Source: Branchiostoma belcheri
Taxonomy: Eukaryota > Chordata > Leptocardii > Amphioxiformes > Branchiostomatidae
Reading direction: 5' to 3'
Assembly (NCBI RefSeq): GCF_001625305.1
Contig: NW_017802379.1
Span: 11,566,081 to 11,630,080, forward strand
Length of the DNA stretch: 64,000 bases
The position numbers were made by a program, and so were the translations under genes. The stretch's first letter is position 1. Every line of letters begins with the position of its first letter. Of the stretch, positions 10,774 through 21,437 are shown piece by piece. Under the pieces are notes generated by a model that was given only the letters and a program-made list of their open reading frames with translations, did not search any database and was not told the origin of the DNA.

Positions 10774-11291
10774 AGCGATGGTCACAACCCGCCGTACGTG
10801 TTTCTGTGTGCTGTCTACGTGCAAAAACGTGGGCAAACGTACGGCATCTGTGCGTGGTGAGTACCACATCCGTACGGAATCCTACGGATTTTGGAGCACG
10901 AAGACACGCCGTAGAACTTTAAGTGCAACTTTTTTCTACGTGCGGTCTGCGGATTCACCACCCGTGCGTGCGAGTACGAGCGACGTGCGTGCCCCGTACG
11001 TGCCGTGCGGAAGAAGCACGTGTGAGTATGGCCTCCTTATGGTAAAGTTGCAATCGCACAGAGATCGAACGTTGTAAGCACCTACAACTCACCACTTGCG
11101 CAACGTACGATGCACGCAACCGCTCACGGCCAGACGTGGCGTGCAGACCACACTCTTACACCTTGCGAAACCGTGCGAGTGACGTGCGTCGATGCCACTC
11201 CTTCCCCACGTTTTCAGAAAAAACGTAGCAGACGTAGCCTCCCAAAAATCGTACGGACAAAAATCACGTACGGCGGGTTGTGACCGTCGCT
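10774..11291. mobile_element. MITE with TTAA target duplication, ~30-bp TIRs
   Basis: Left end AGCGATGGTCACAACCCGCC, right end its complement (CGGGTTGTGACCGTCGCT), flanked by TTAA at 10770-10773 and 11292-11295. The 518-bp interior is full of CGTACG/GTGCGTG and has no credible ORF. TTAA duplications are made by piggyBac and Kolobok transposases; which one is unclear. Confidence 0.75.
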
Positions 11292-11299
11292 TTAAGGGC

Positions 11300-12530
11300 A
11301 CCGCCCATTATACAATGATGCGATCCAAATAAACAAATGCCTCTTGACTAGGGTGTCGACATTTCCTATCCGCTCAACTTGTTTTCCTCGCCAAGCTTAC
11401 AAAAGATTTGTGTCACAGTCCAGTGCACGTCTATTGTATGAGTGTAACACTTTGAGCACGTTTACTCGGAACTTATAATACATGCTCATTGCTTCCTAGT
11501 AAACGTGCAGGATGTTAAGATACGCTGGGGTGCGTAAATACAATGTAACGTTACATGTACATAGTGTTACACCGAGAAGAATGTGCGACAAGTAATATTT
11601 CCTAGAATATTCTCGAAAAAATATTTGTGGTCTTAGTGTAAATTCCATGTTTACTGTAATGCAGTTAATTACACATTGTCCACTGAATTGTCATGGTTTT
11701 ATCTACCTAGTACGTTACATATTTTTCGTACTACAGATTTTTAAACCCTGTCTAAAGGTTTGTATTTCCATTCAAACCATCAAAACTTACGTATAATGTG
11801 TTGGGAAGAGGTAAAGTGTAACACAGCATAGAAAACAATTGATGATTCAATAATATGACATATACCTTGTGTCTATGTGGGAAAAAAAAGGTTTGTCAAT
11901 CCCCTCCCGCTTCTTCCTTTTTTTGAGCCTCAAACTGGGGTGACGAAACCTGTGTAACACCACCCACTGTTATGGTCTTGTAGCCAGGCGGCTTAACTAG
12001 TTCAAAACAAAAATAGACTCATTCAAGCGAATATCCGGCCTTGCATTTAACACATGTAGGGTAACAGGATTCATTGAATTATGGGGCTATATTTTATATT
12101 CTACAGCTTTGAAACATAGCACGGGGACTTAGTTGGTTCCTAGTAAGCGTGATAAGGGTGTTAGGACATGCCATGGTCACACATCCACGAGTCTAGCCTC
12201 CCGAACGCAAGTCGATGGGAACTTGGAACTACATACACACGCTTGAACAATGATCGGGAGCCAAAAAAATGGGACAGGTTGAGGTCGCATGGTATGACGC
12301 GGGTATAGAAAGTAGTGCAGACAAACCTCTCGCATCCTGTCTAAAGCGACTTATGTGAGAGGTAGCCATGAATGAACTGCACTGTGTGGTAAGGAAAGGT
12401 ATCTGCTTGTACACAGTATGAGTTGGATTGTGAAGATTTCCCTGTTCGTGTATAAATGCGCGGCATTACGCAACCACGTTCCAGGGTGAGCCGGCTGCAG
12501 TTCCGTTGACCCCGATAGAGGGCCAAATCA
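11300..12530. repeat. Segmental repeat unit (first copy) with first-exon-like module
   Basis: Homologous to 16205-18550 and to 20815-23500: shared blocks include ACAAAAGATT.GTGTCACA, GAGCACGTTTACTCGGAAC, GGTAAAGTGT.ACACAGCATA and GGCGGCTTAACTAGTTCAAA. On the minus strand it holds the recurrent donor ACAAG/GTATATG (near 11870) preceded by a conserved ~140-nt block. The later copies carry MITE and SINE insertions absent here. Confidence 0.65.
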
Positions 12531-12633
12531 AAGTGGTCGTCATTATGTTAAAAAACGATAACTTTTTTTGGTTTTCAGTTATTTTGTAGAATATACCGCA
12601 TATTTCAACATATTAGTTGGCCGTGATTCAATA

Positions 12634-13740
12634 GTGCACCCTACTATAATTTTTACCGCGTCGAAGTGAGTCACCTCGAGGTGCTTAACTATAGGAATCC
12701 CCATAGGGCGAAAACTGTGTTCTGCTACCTTGATCCCCGAATGACCTCACGAGGGTTAGGGAGGAAGGGTCAGAGGGTAAGGGGGCGGAATAATTAGTAT
12801 CATGGTAGGGGTCAAGTGATTTGTCTGTTCAGCTGACGGGAAACGAGATGTCTACTACGCGCAGTCACGTCAAACAATCAAAGTTGAACATTTTGGCATT
12901 TTTAAAAGTTCTTGGACTTAAGCTTTTTTGGGTATGGTGTCATCTCGTTCTGCCATAAGGCCACACCGACTTAACCCTCAACAGTACACCTTCCCGGACT
13001 GATTAATCTGTACACCTGGGGTCCGCGCGGACCCCAGAACAGTTTTTTGCTAATTTTTAGAAATTATCAACATGCTACCAGCTCAATTGTTTTGCAAACT
13101 GATATGGGAACCTCTGTGTCCACATTACATACAAAAATTATACATTTTGAACTTTTTCTATTTTTTTGGAGAAGAAAAGAAGACAAGAAGAAATACCCGA
13201 TTTTTAAACCCATTTCAGACTGAAGGGGCTTTTGAGGCCCAAATTTGATCTCAGATAGCGGCTAAACTTTGCACTTCGGCACCTGTCGTAGGTCCACAAG
13301 TCCCTAATGACGGTCCATTTAGTGGTCTTCTTATCAGGTCAAATTTACTATCCCGGCCGACTTTTCTGGCTAGCGGGTATCATTGTTGTATCCTCTCACG
13401 TTCTGAGTGATTTGTAGTTAGTGTAAGCCGTTTTTTCAGCAGAAAAGGGGGGGGGGGTTACGCGTTCTCTGGCCAGTGGGGAACACCCATTGTAAAGCAT
13501 AGGGGACGGTCACAGTGGCCGTTGCCATGGCAACGGAGGTCTGACGGTGAAATAAACTGGTGTATTTTACTTGAACCGACGTCAGTACCAGATATACTAA
13601 GCAAATTTGACACGGTTGATTAATTCCCGTGGGGGTTCAAGGCGGCACAACACAGTTTTAGCCCTATGGGGATTGCTATTTTGGGTTAAGGACCCCAAAG
13701 TGACTCACTTCGACTCACTGAAAATCATACTAGGGTGCAC
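12634..13740. mobile_element. ~1.1-kb inverted-repeat element with nested insert
   Basis: Starts GTGCACCCTACTATAATTTT and ends AATCATACTAGGGTGCAC. Arms also share GTCGAAGTGAGTCAC and ATCCCCATAGGGC with CCCTATGGGGATTG and GACTCACTTCGAC. A piggyBac-like MITE fragment lies inside (12971-13270). Confidence 0.6.
12975..13270. mobile_element. 5' fragment of TTAA/CCCT element (piggyBac-type MITE)
   Basis: TTAA then CCCTCAACAGTACACC and the palindrome GGGGTCCGCGCGGACCCC; continues as the reverse complement of about 32930-33224. The other end is missing. Confidence 0.7.
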
Positions 13741-14125
13741 AAGCAAGGTTCAGAATTTTGATATGTTTAATTACAGGGTATAGTGTACAAAATATGTGAG
13801 AATGAGCGTAAATTTGCCGGCTAGTTCTCTTCTCGCGCCCTCTTTTATTAGCGCCACTGCGGAGGTCATGGAACTGTATACGTAGCCGACGCACAGTACT
13901 AGGCGGGACAAGTATCCAAGCGCAAATCTACGCCGACTGAACACGCACCATAATCCAACTTTTACAGTCTCAAAACTGACGTATTACTTTAACATTTACC
14001 ACAGGTTCTATCTCGATGCCATACACAGAACAATCTCTGTACCCTTCTCTAGTATTATGCAGCACTACTTTGTGCCCGGACTACTTTTGACTACGGGGTT
14101 CGCCCATAAATACTGTGTTGTGCGG
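13741..14125. repeat. Dispersed repeat shared with 29760-30105
   Basis: Alignable blocks in the same order: GTACAAAATATGTGA, GGCGCAAATCTACGC-like, CTCAAA.CTGACGTATT, and CTACTTTGTGCCCG.ACTAC then TTTTGACTACGGGGTT. No gene seen. Confidence 0.6.
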
Positions 14126-15010
14126 CCTTAATTTTATGGATGACATTCGCGCGTGCATTGATTTTCGCCTGTCGCCCTAAAAAATAAATAAAAAAAAAGA
14201 TCACCTCCACCGAGGCTCTGGCCTAGCTCTTAGGCCTGGGTAGTCCATGGTTGCGGTAACCGAATTTTGCGGCCGCCACATGCTCATGGTGCGGTACGGT
14301 AGGGAATTTTCCACGGCTAGTTCGTAAACATATCGGCTTTATAAACTTTTTTTCGGGGTCTAGGGCTTTGTTTTACAAACCAATCAGACAATTAGCGTTG
14401 TTTACATGACATGAAAACGCTAGCGGGGCGCCCGATGTTCAACCAATGACAGCTATTCTCTCGGTAGCGTCGTGCGAAATGGTCATTGTTTACTCGATAA
14501 TCGCCCATTCACAAGTTTCAGAAACAATGCCGACGGGAAAATCGACGCCACTCGCGTCAAGATTTCGATTTATTGCCTATTTATCCGTGACGCTTACTTT
14601 GAAAATTTTGGGAGTGGCGCTAGAATTTTTGGGAGTGGCGCACCGCCGTTGCACCATTGCCTGGGGACACCCCTGGTTCCAAATATTTCGTTCATAACAT
14701 CACGATGTTCCCACGGGTGGGTGGTGTGAAAGAGAAAAGGCTAGGCGGTCAACTGTAACAGACATGAAGCCTGGCTGTCATTAACACAGCGGGGGTAATT
14801 ATAAGGAAGTGCGCTGTCCTCGAGTGACACCTCGTGGTGGGAACGTCTCTGTTGAAGAAAGAAAGTGTAAATGGCAAGAGCGCAATCTAGGAAAATGCAA
14901 GGAAATTAGAAGCGTTACTAGCTAGAGTAGTACCATGGAGGTAGAAAACACAGGACCACACGCAAGGAGATCTATATCCGTCTACGGGAAACATAGTCCG
15001 ACGACGGTGT
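14126..15010. other. No gene seen
   Basis: Contains a broken terminal piece of the GGCCACACC Harbinger family near 14127-14165 and an 83-85-codon pair of overlapping frames at 14446-14729 without recognisable domains. I see nothing else supportable. Confidence 0.4.
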
Positions 15011-15012
15011 AC

Positions 15013-15534
15013 AGAAAGTGCGAAATGGAACGAAATGAAACTAAATATGTATGAAGTACGTTGGAACGGCGACGTTAGTGCGTTTTTGCTATCTATTTCA
15101 TTTCATTGTGCACGTGTAAGGGACGCGGCTGGTGATAAAATTCCTCCCCATGGGCATACCGCTAGGGCAGACAGAGACCACAAAGAAGCACACTTTGACT
15201 GCTCACCTCAAAATTCAATTAATTGTTTTATAACGTACCTTATAACGTTCTGGTCACTTAATTTTAACGTACCCTGATCCATCTTATAACGTTGTGGTCA
15301 CTTTATTCTTAACGTACCCTGATCCATCTTATAACGTTGCGGGCACTTTATTATTAACGTACCCTGATCGATCTTATAACGTTGCGGTTCTAAGAATACC
15401 ATCTATCTTAACGTTTCCATTTGGACGTCGAGCGGACACTAGCATCGCCGTTCCCACGCACAAATGGCTTAACGACTTTCCTTCATACATATTTCGTTTC
15501 AATTCGTTCCATTTCGGTCCATTTCGCACTTTCT
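15013..15534. mobile_element. MITE with AGAAAGTGCGAAATGG termini and internal 45-bp repeats
   Basis: Left AGAAAGTGCGAAATGGAACG, right its complement ending CCATTTCGCACTTTCT, with imperfect arms of about 55-60 bp. Inside, at 15239-15385, are about 3.3 copies of a ~45-bp unit containing TATAACGTTG..GTCACTT and TTAACGTACCCTGATC. Target duplication not clear. Confidence 0.65.
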
Positions 15535-15849
15535 AGGGTCGCTTCTTGTCGGAGCTTGCGAAGAAGAGAATCCTGATTCTCCAAATGTCCATTCGGGACA
15601 GAGTTGGAAAATGGGTGGAAGACTAGTGATCGGCACAGTGGGAAGTAGGATGGCGAGCATTTGGGGCTGGTTCTACAATAAACCTTGCCAATTTTACTAC
15701 CAGCACCTGCAGTTTTGGCACACTTGCCACATATAAAGTTAAAACGACATCGGGGAAGCTATTTTGATCGCCTTAAAAACAATGTTCCGAGAGCTTAAGT
15801 TAAAATAGGCGGAAGCCCAACACCCAACAAAGAGTAATGAATATCAGTT

Positions 15850-16110
15850 GACCCAAAACAGGGGTGCCCTCACTTCGCACGTGCCCAAACTTCGCACAGA
15901 CTTTTTTTCTCATCTTACCATGCAGAAATACGTGTCTTTTGCCACTGATTTTGCTAGTTGAAAGGGTAACTAAACGAAGTCAATGCATACAACTGTTATT
16001 TGCATGCAAAGTATAGTTCTATACATTTGTTTACAGTTTTCTAAAAGCAGAACTTCAACTACAGTATTGATGGCACTGCAGACTCACTTCGTAGGGGCGT
16101 GTCATGCCCA
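15850..16110. mobile_element. Degraded MITE with GGGGTGCC termini
   Basis: Begins CAGGGGTGCCCTCACTTCGC and ends near CACTTCGTAGGGGCGTG; resembles the termini of the element at 37444-37933. Weakly preserved. Confidence 0.4.
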
Positions 16111-16411
16111 GAACAAAATAAACGTTTAAGAAGCAGTTACACAATTGCCACATATAAAAGAACATCAAGCTTTCTAAATCTAAAAAAAAAATTAAAAAGA
16201 AATAAATCCCTGTTATACAATGATGCAATCCATATAAACAAGTGCCTCTTGACTGGGATCAACTTTTTTCCTTGCCTTAGGTCACACCGACTTAGTTTAA
16301 TGGACCCTAAGTATGTATAATATGTAAGGTGTGTTTAGGTGTTACGCTTAGCTATTGTAGTGCGCAAAGGAGTGCCGTTTCTATAGGTTATTTGTTTGGT
16401 CATGTGGAACA

Positions 16412-16794
16412 GGCCACAACGACTTGATTTTATGGATGACATCCTCTGAAGACCACCAAACTAGTGTGCGCGGGCGAATACAAAAATTCCGGCCAAAAAT
16501 AAAAATGCTGCTAAACCACAGGAATATACAAAGCTGGTATTGTGAATTTGCGGCAGTACATAGCGACGTATCCCACAAGCCGGCACATGCCGGCTTTTCT
16601 GTGGAATTTATAAATCGGCACTGTGAGTATTTACTGAGTTCTTGCCGTCGAGGAGCTTCGGTGATCTAGGTGCCATCCTCCAGAGTTACCACCGGCTCCG
16701 TATTGTCGCTAGCTACCATGGACTGACTACCCAGGCCTAGAGCCTTCGAGGACGCGCGCGCGGATGTCATCCATAAAATTAGTTTGGTGTGGCC
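16412..16794. mobile_element. Harbinger-type MITE, TIR GGCCACA(A/C)C
   Basis: Left GGCCACAACGACTTGATTTT then ATGGATGACATCC, right GGATGTCATCCATAAAATTA then GTTTGGTGTGGCC. Flanks ACA and TTA. Family members are at 17915, 20948 and 35289. Confidence 0.75.
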
Positions 16795-17186
16795 TTACTT
16801 ACAAAAGATTAGTGTCACACTCCACTGTATGTCCATTGTATAAGTATAACACTTTGAGCACGTTTACTCGGAACCATTATACATGCTTAGTGCTTCCTAG
16901 TAAACGTGCACGATGTTAGAATAGGCTGGTACAAGTATATAGTGTTGCACCGAAAACAACGTGCATCAATAATATTGCCTAGAAGGTGCTCAAAAACAGT
17001 CTTAGTGTAAATCCAAAGTTTACTGTAATGCAGTTAATTACATAATGTCACCGTAAACATGGTTTTATAGTACGTTATATATGTTTTTGTACTGCAGATT
17101 CTTTTAAGCCTTAAGGTTATCGTTTCCGTCCAAACGATCAAAGCATACGTATAATGTGTTGGGGAGAGGTAAAGTATCTATATCGG

Positions 17187-17575
17187 TGGCGTCAGGTGGT
17201 GTAGTGGTTAGAGCGATCGACTACGAACCAGGGGACCCGGGTTCGATTCCGAGTCGTACCTGGGGCATGTCTGAACATGCGCCCCGACGTTGTGCCCTTG
17301 GGAAAGGCACTTTACACGAATTTCCTCACTCCACCCAGGTGTGAATGGGTACCTAACTTCGGTTGGGGAAAGTCGTATTGAGGTCACCTGGCGCCGAATG
17401 GCTGCCGTATAGACCCTTGCGACAGTTCCACAATAATTTGTGGAACAAATATGTGTATCGTGCATTATGTGATTGTTGTGATTTGTCTTGATTATGTAAT
17501 ACCCTGCATCAATTCAGCCGTATACAGGCTGCGACTGCACGGGTACTGTTTGGACAATAAAAACCATTAAAAAAA
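17187..17575 (+). mobile_element. tRNA-derived SINE, full length, TSD ATATCGG
   Basis: tRNA-like head with A box (GGTGTAGTGGTTAGAGC) and B box (GGGTTCGATTCC), a body containing GTGCCCTTGGGAAAGGCACT and CACCCAGGTGTGAATGGGTA, and an A-rich tail. ATATCGG flanks both ends (17180-17186 and 17576-17582). The homologous sites in the other segmental units lack it. A second copy is at 33240-33630 on the minus strand. Confidence 0.9.
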
Positions 17576-17626
17576 ATATCGGGAGAGGTAATGTGTATCA
17601 CAGCATAGAAAACAATAACATGGCAT

Positions 17627-17790
17627 ATACCTTGTGTCGATCTGGCAAGGGACTGTCAATCCCCTCCCGGTTCTTCCTTCTGCTGAAACCCAACCCCAAG
17701 TGACGAGACCTGCGTGCGTACACTGTGACGGTCTTGTAGTCAGCCTCAGGCGGCTGAACTAGTTCAAAACAAAAATAGACTCATTCAAGC
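17627..17790 (-). promoter_or_regulatory. Recurrent first-exon-like module with donor ACAAG/GTATATGCC
   Basis: On the minus strand a conserved block (containing GCCGCCTGAGGCTGACTACA) ends in donor ACAAG/GTATATGCC. The same donor and block recur at about 11870-12010, 19830-19960, 21412-23290 (split by a LINE) and 24997-25130; a related block with donor CAG/GTAAAATTG is at 34829-34990. This looks like a duplicated 5' exon plus promoter, but no transcript is known to me. Confidence 0.35.
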
Positions 17791-17914
17791 GAATCTCCGG
17801 CCTTGCATTTGATACATGAAGAGAGACACGAATCCATGGATTATATATAGGCTGCGGTTATGCGATAAATTTGAAAAACAAGGATATCACGGGGACTTAG
17901 TTGGTTCCTAGTCA

Positions 17915-18313
17915 GGCAATGTCGATTTGATCATATGGATGACATCCTCCGGGAGCCCCAAAACTGATGCGCGCGTGCGAATAAAAGAAAAGTTTTGCAA
18001 AAAAAAAAGTTGTTTTCATTATGAAATCTACGTGGTCATGAGGGTTGAACAAATGGGACAGAATATGGTTTGGCGAATAATCTAATCTTCAAGTTCATTT
18101 CCTTACAATTTCGTCTTTTTTCGTTTTATTTTGGCATTCTACGACATTGGTATAGTTTTTACTTATTTTTTTGTAACTTACAGTATATTTTTGCTCATTT
18201 TGCAACTGTTTTGTACGATTTACAGTATGGTTGAAAACTTTCCTTTTTTTTTGGAAACGGTCGAAAATTCATTCGCGCGCGGATGTCATCCATATAATCA
18301 AATCAAAATGGCC
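17915..18313. mobile_element. Harbinger-type MITE with visible empty site
   Basis: Left GGCAATGTCGATTTGATCAT, right complement ending ATCAAATCAAAATGGCC, flanked by TCA and TAA. The homologous unit at 23430 reads CCTAGTAAGCATG and that at 12147 CCTAGTAAGCGTG, i.e. the unoccupied target with a single TAA. Confidence 0.8.
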
Positions 18314-18544
18314 TAAGCGTGATAAGGGTGCTAGGACATGCCATGGTTACACATCCACGAGTCTGGCCTCCTGAACGCAAGTCGAATGCCCGCCACTTGG
18401 TCGGCTGGTGGTCGGAAGTAGATCAGGAGTGTTCGGCGCGCGTGTTTGTGGGCCAAATTTAGAGACGAACGTGTGCCAACCTACAGAGGAATTCGTCCTA
18501 GCCCTCTGGCAGCCGTGTCGAAGGCTTTAAGAGTTTGTGCCGAT

Positions 18545-19330
18545 CACAACGTATTGATTGATATGCAAATAAAGTGAAGACAAATTTTTTGGAAGTCGAA
18601 AATGGAACAAAAGTCAGACAAGTCATTAGACAAGATAATGCAAATTAGCCAGAAAGTTCCTGTTATACAGGACAGGAGCTTAAGTGTTGTCTGTCCTCGG
18701 GGCTGGAAGTGCCAAGACCAAGTGCCGGAGAGATCCACCCGTAGCCCCCCTTCCCTGTTAAGGGTGGGGTTGTACATTCTTTCATATATTGCCTCTTTAA
18801 CACCCCGTTCCCACCAGCGTGTTTCGCGGTCTAAGATATCCGTGGACTCGAGTTTGTAAGAGTGACCCTGGTTGTGTTGTAGGTGGTGGAAAATAGCTGA
18901 GGAGTAGCCGTTGGCACTAGGTCGACAATGTTCTTTGTATCTACGGGGTGTTAAAGAGGCAACATATGACAGAATGTACAACCCCACCCTTAACAGGGAA
19001 TTTGGCACTCCCAGCCGGGCTGGGCCAGCCCCGAGGACAGACAGCAATTAAGCTCATGTTCTGTATAACAGGAGCTTTCTGACTAATTTGCATTATCTTG
19101 TCTTGACTTGTCTGACTTTTGTTCCATTTTCGACTTCCAAAAAATTTGTCTTCACTTTATTTGCATATCAATCAATAGGTTGTGCTTATAAACCCGCATT
19201 TCCCCTCTGGTCTCTCAGTCACTGACGAAAGCTAATGGATACTAGCTGAAACGTCTGACGTTTTCAAAATCATATCCAGTTGCTTGAGTAACTGCTTTTT
19301 GGCGTGTCGTATTACCTGGATGTCTAACCT
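18545..19330 (-). mobile_element. Penelope-like element end, foldback arrangement
   Basis: The minus frame around 18700-18930 reads like the GIY-YIG endonuclease end of Penelope-like elements: ILDRETRWWERGVKEAIYER then NPTLNREGG. Arms 18545-18815 and about 18940-19180 are inverted copies of each other (AAAGTGAAGACAAATTTTTT and complement), as in inverted pseudo-LTR structures. A hammerhead-like motif follows at 19222-19262. A tandem-duplicated copy is at 23775-24490. Confidence 0.7.
19222..19262 (+). ncRNA. Hammerhead-ribozyme-like motif (copy 1)
   Basis: CTGACGA, then a stem-loop (AGCTAAT GGAT ACTAGCT, one mismatch), then GAAACGTCTGACGTT whose last part can form a 5-bp stem III. One unpaired A separates CTGACGA from helix II, unlike the canonical core. 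Ribozymes of this type are known in Penelope-like elements; activity here is unproven. Confidence 0.4.
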
Positions 19331-20790
19331 TCATCGACGTAGTTCGGGAAATGGTTCTGACATGGTTAGGGTATGGTCGGCACAAAACAAAGACACGGTC
19401 TAAATCTGGTCAGACTGCTCCCAAAGACCAGGCGAACTTTTTGTGGGTGATCTGCTGGTGTTCGGGCACTCAATTCGGGAGAGGGTCAGCCTTCTGTGCA
19501 GGGTCCGGGCAGGTGGGAATTCTGATACAACGTTTTGTATTGAGTTTAAACACGTTATTTTAATAGCCGGTCATCTTACAACCTGCCACCAGAGCAGGTT
19601 GCATTCCGCCTACAAAAAACTGTATCAAAATTCCCACCCGCCCGGAGCCTGCACAGGAGGCTAGGAGAGGGTCTTGAATGTGTGACAGGGGCATAACCAG
19701 ATACATGCCAAATAGCATGTAAACAACGCCTGTACGGAGGTGCATGAAAAAAGAGCGGTTTATATGATCAAAACCTACGTATGGTGCGGTAAGGAGAGTT
19801 CAAATGTAACGCAGAGTAGGAAACAAAAAATATATACCTTGTGTTGTTCTGGGAAGTCACTGTCAAATTCCGACTTCTGCCTTTCGCTGAGCCCCAGTCT
19901 AAAGTGACGACACCTGCGCAACAGCAGGCGGCTGAAAAACTAGTTTGGAGCATAAAGGGACTCATTCAGGCGAATCCCCGCCTTTACCTTTGACCGTCCT
20001 TAGGGCTATCAAAACCCGATTCAATGCACTGTATACACAGTAAATACGGACAGGGCTTGTAATCTTACTAAAAGAAAATACATTTAGCAAACGTCGCTTA
20101 ACAGGCGTACATTAGAAGGGTTTTAATCCATTTTCAAAAGATTTAAATGATTAAGTAGAGCAGTGCTACATGTGCTGTTTCTTTTTCTTTCTCCATTTAA
20201 AGACGTTGGTATGCCCCCACCCTTGTCTCACCTGACTTACTAATTTAATTACAGTCCTTCGGGGGTGCTGTCAAGAGACTTGTGAATAGGTAACCACTGT
20301 GGCTAAAATTGCACTAAATGGCACTCTAGAACAATTAGTGTACTATAGTCAAAGTACAGTTTGGTACAGTGACCTAATGAGAAATACTTCGCCTCCACGT
20401 ATAGGACTTGGTAACGTCGTGCACGCAGCTGTCGGTTTTACAAGCTGTTTGGTTGTTACTTTCCGCAAGGGGGAGTCATTAAAAAACACCTTTCTATATG
20501 ACAAATAGCTATATAGGTATTTTTTTGGCACGCAGCCAAGGTAGTTGTCGTCTGTCTATATGTCAGAAACTAATGGTAAATGTGACCTTGAACAATGTTT
20601 TTTTTTTTCGTTTTTCTGATCTCTCTTGCGTCACAAATGCACAAAATATATTTGCTTTAGTCAGAAAGGCATGTTTACGTTTTGGGCCAAGTGGAGCAGT
20701 AGTGGTGTGTGCACGCATGTACGCTAACGTAATAACTGGAGTATTTGGATGCATTTTATTTTTTGCATGTAGATAGCTATTGTGGGACTG
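19331..20790. repeat. Segmental duplication, partner of 24491-25960
   Basis: Collinear with 24491-25960 across ACGTAGTTCGGGAAATGG, GCGTACATTAGAAGG, GCAAGGGGGAGTCATT and ACTGTAGTCCC-like ends, offset about 5.2 kb. Includes a foldback at 19483-19680 (GGGCAGGTGGGAATT / AATTCCCACCCGCCC) and a first-exon-like module at 19830-19960. Short frames inside have no recognisable domains. Confidence 0.7.
19483..19680. repeat. Foldback repeat
   Basis: Arms AGCCTTCTGTGCAGGGTCCG...GTGGGAATTCTGATAC and complement ...GTATCAAAATTCCCACCCGC...CCTGCACAGGAGGCT. Duplicated at about 24650-24835. Confidence 0.6.
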
Positions 20791-20814
20791 TAGTCCCTAC
20801 TTTTACTTACGAGG

Positions 20815-21437
20815 TTTTATAGTACGTTATATATGTTTTTGTACTGCAGATTATTTTAAACCTACAGGTTATCGTTTCCGTCCAAACGATCAAAACATAC
20901 GTATAATGTGTTGGGGAGAGGTAAAGTATCTGTATCGGTAGAGGTAAGGCCACACCAAGTAAATTGTATGGATGACGTCCTTTGGAGACCCTATATCTAA
21001 TGCGAGAGGGCGAAAAAAAAACAAGATGCCTAGATTAGAAATATACTAAGAGACGACAAATGATAGGACACAAATTGAATGAGGTGACACAGATTAACAA
21101 GCAAGGAGTCTTTCATTCATCATCAAAACAGCAATAAATCAGGTAGAACAGCAGTTGTCGTCCTGTCCTGTTTCTTTCACATTTTTGCAGGCCTGCAGAA
21201 ACAAAGCATGTGCTCTTTACCCATTTCGCATTACGGGTTTCACGTCAATCTAACGATTTGCGGCACTGTCATGACTCTTTGGTCATAGTTACTTTTTTTT
21301 TTCTAGGAACAGGCCAAAATCAATGCGCGCGCGGACGTCATCCATAAAATTTGCTTGGTGTGGCCTAATGTGTAACACAGCATAGAAAACAAGAAATGAT
21401 ACAATAAAATGGCATATACCTTTTGTGGATCTGGCAA
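20815..21437. repeat. Segmental repeat unit (third copy), first part
   Basis: TATAGTACGTTATATATGTT and GTCCAAACGATCAAAACATA match 17053-17165. The unit is interrupted by a Harbinger MITE (20948-21365) and then by a LINE after GGGACTGTC. Confidence 0.7.
20948..21365. mobile_element. Harbinger-type MITE, TIR GGCCACACC, TSD TAA
   Basis: GGCCACACCAAGTAAATTGT...ATGGATGACGTCC and complement ...GACGTCATCCATAAAATTTG.TTGGTGTGGCC, flanked by TAA at 20945-20947 and 21366-21368. The related unit at 17165-17180 shows the site without it. No ORF. Confidence 0.85.

Larger units (their letters stand above)
16205..18550. repeat. Segmental repeat unit (second copy)
   Basis: Homologous to 11300-12530 but longer because two Harbinger MITEs (16412-16794, 17915-18313) and one SINE (17187-17575) have landed in it. 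Comparison with the other units shows the pre-insertion sites directly. Confidence 0.7.
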
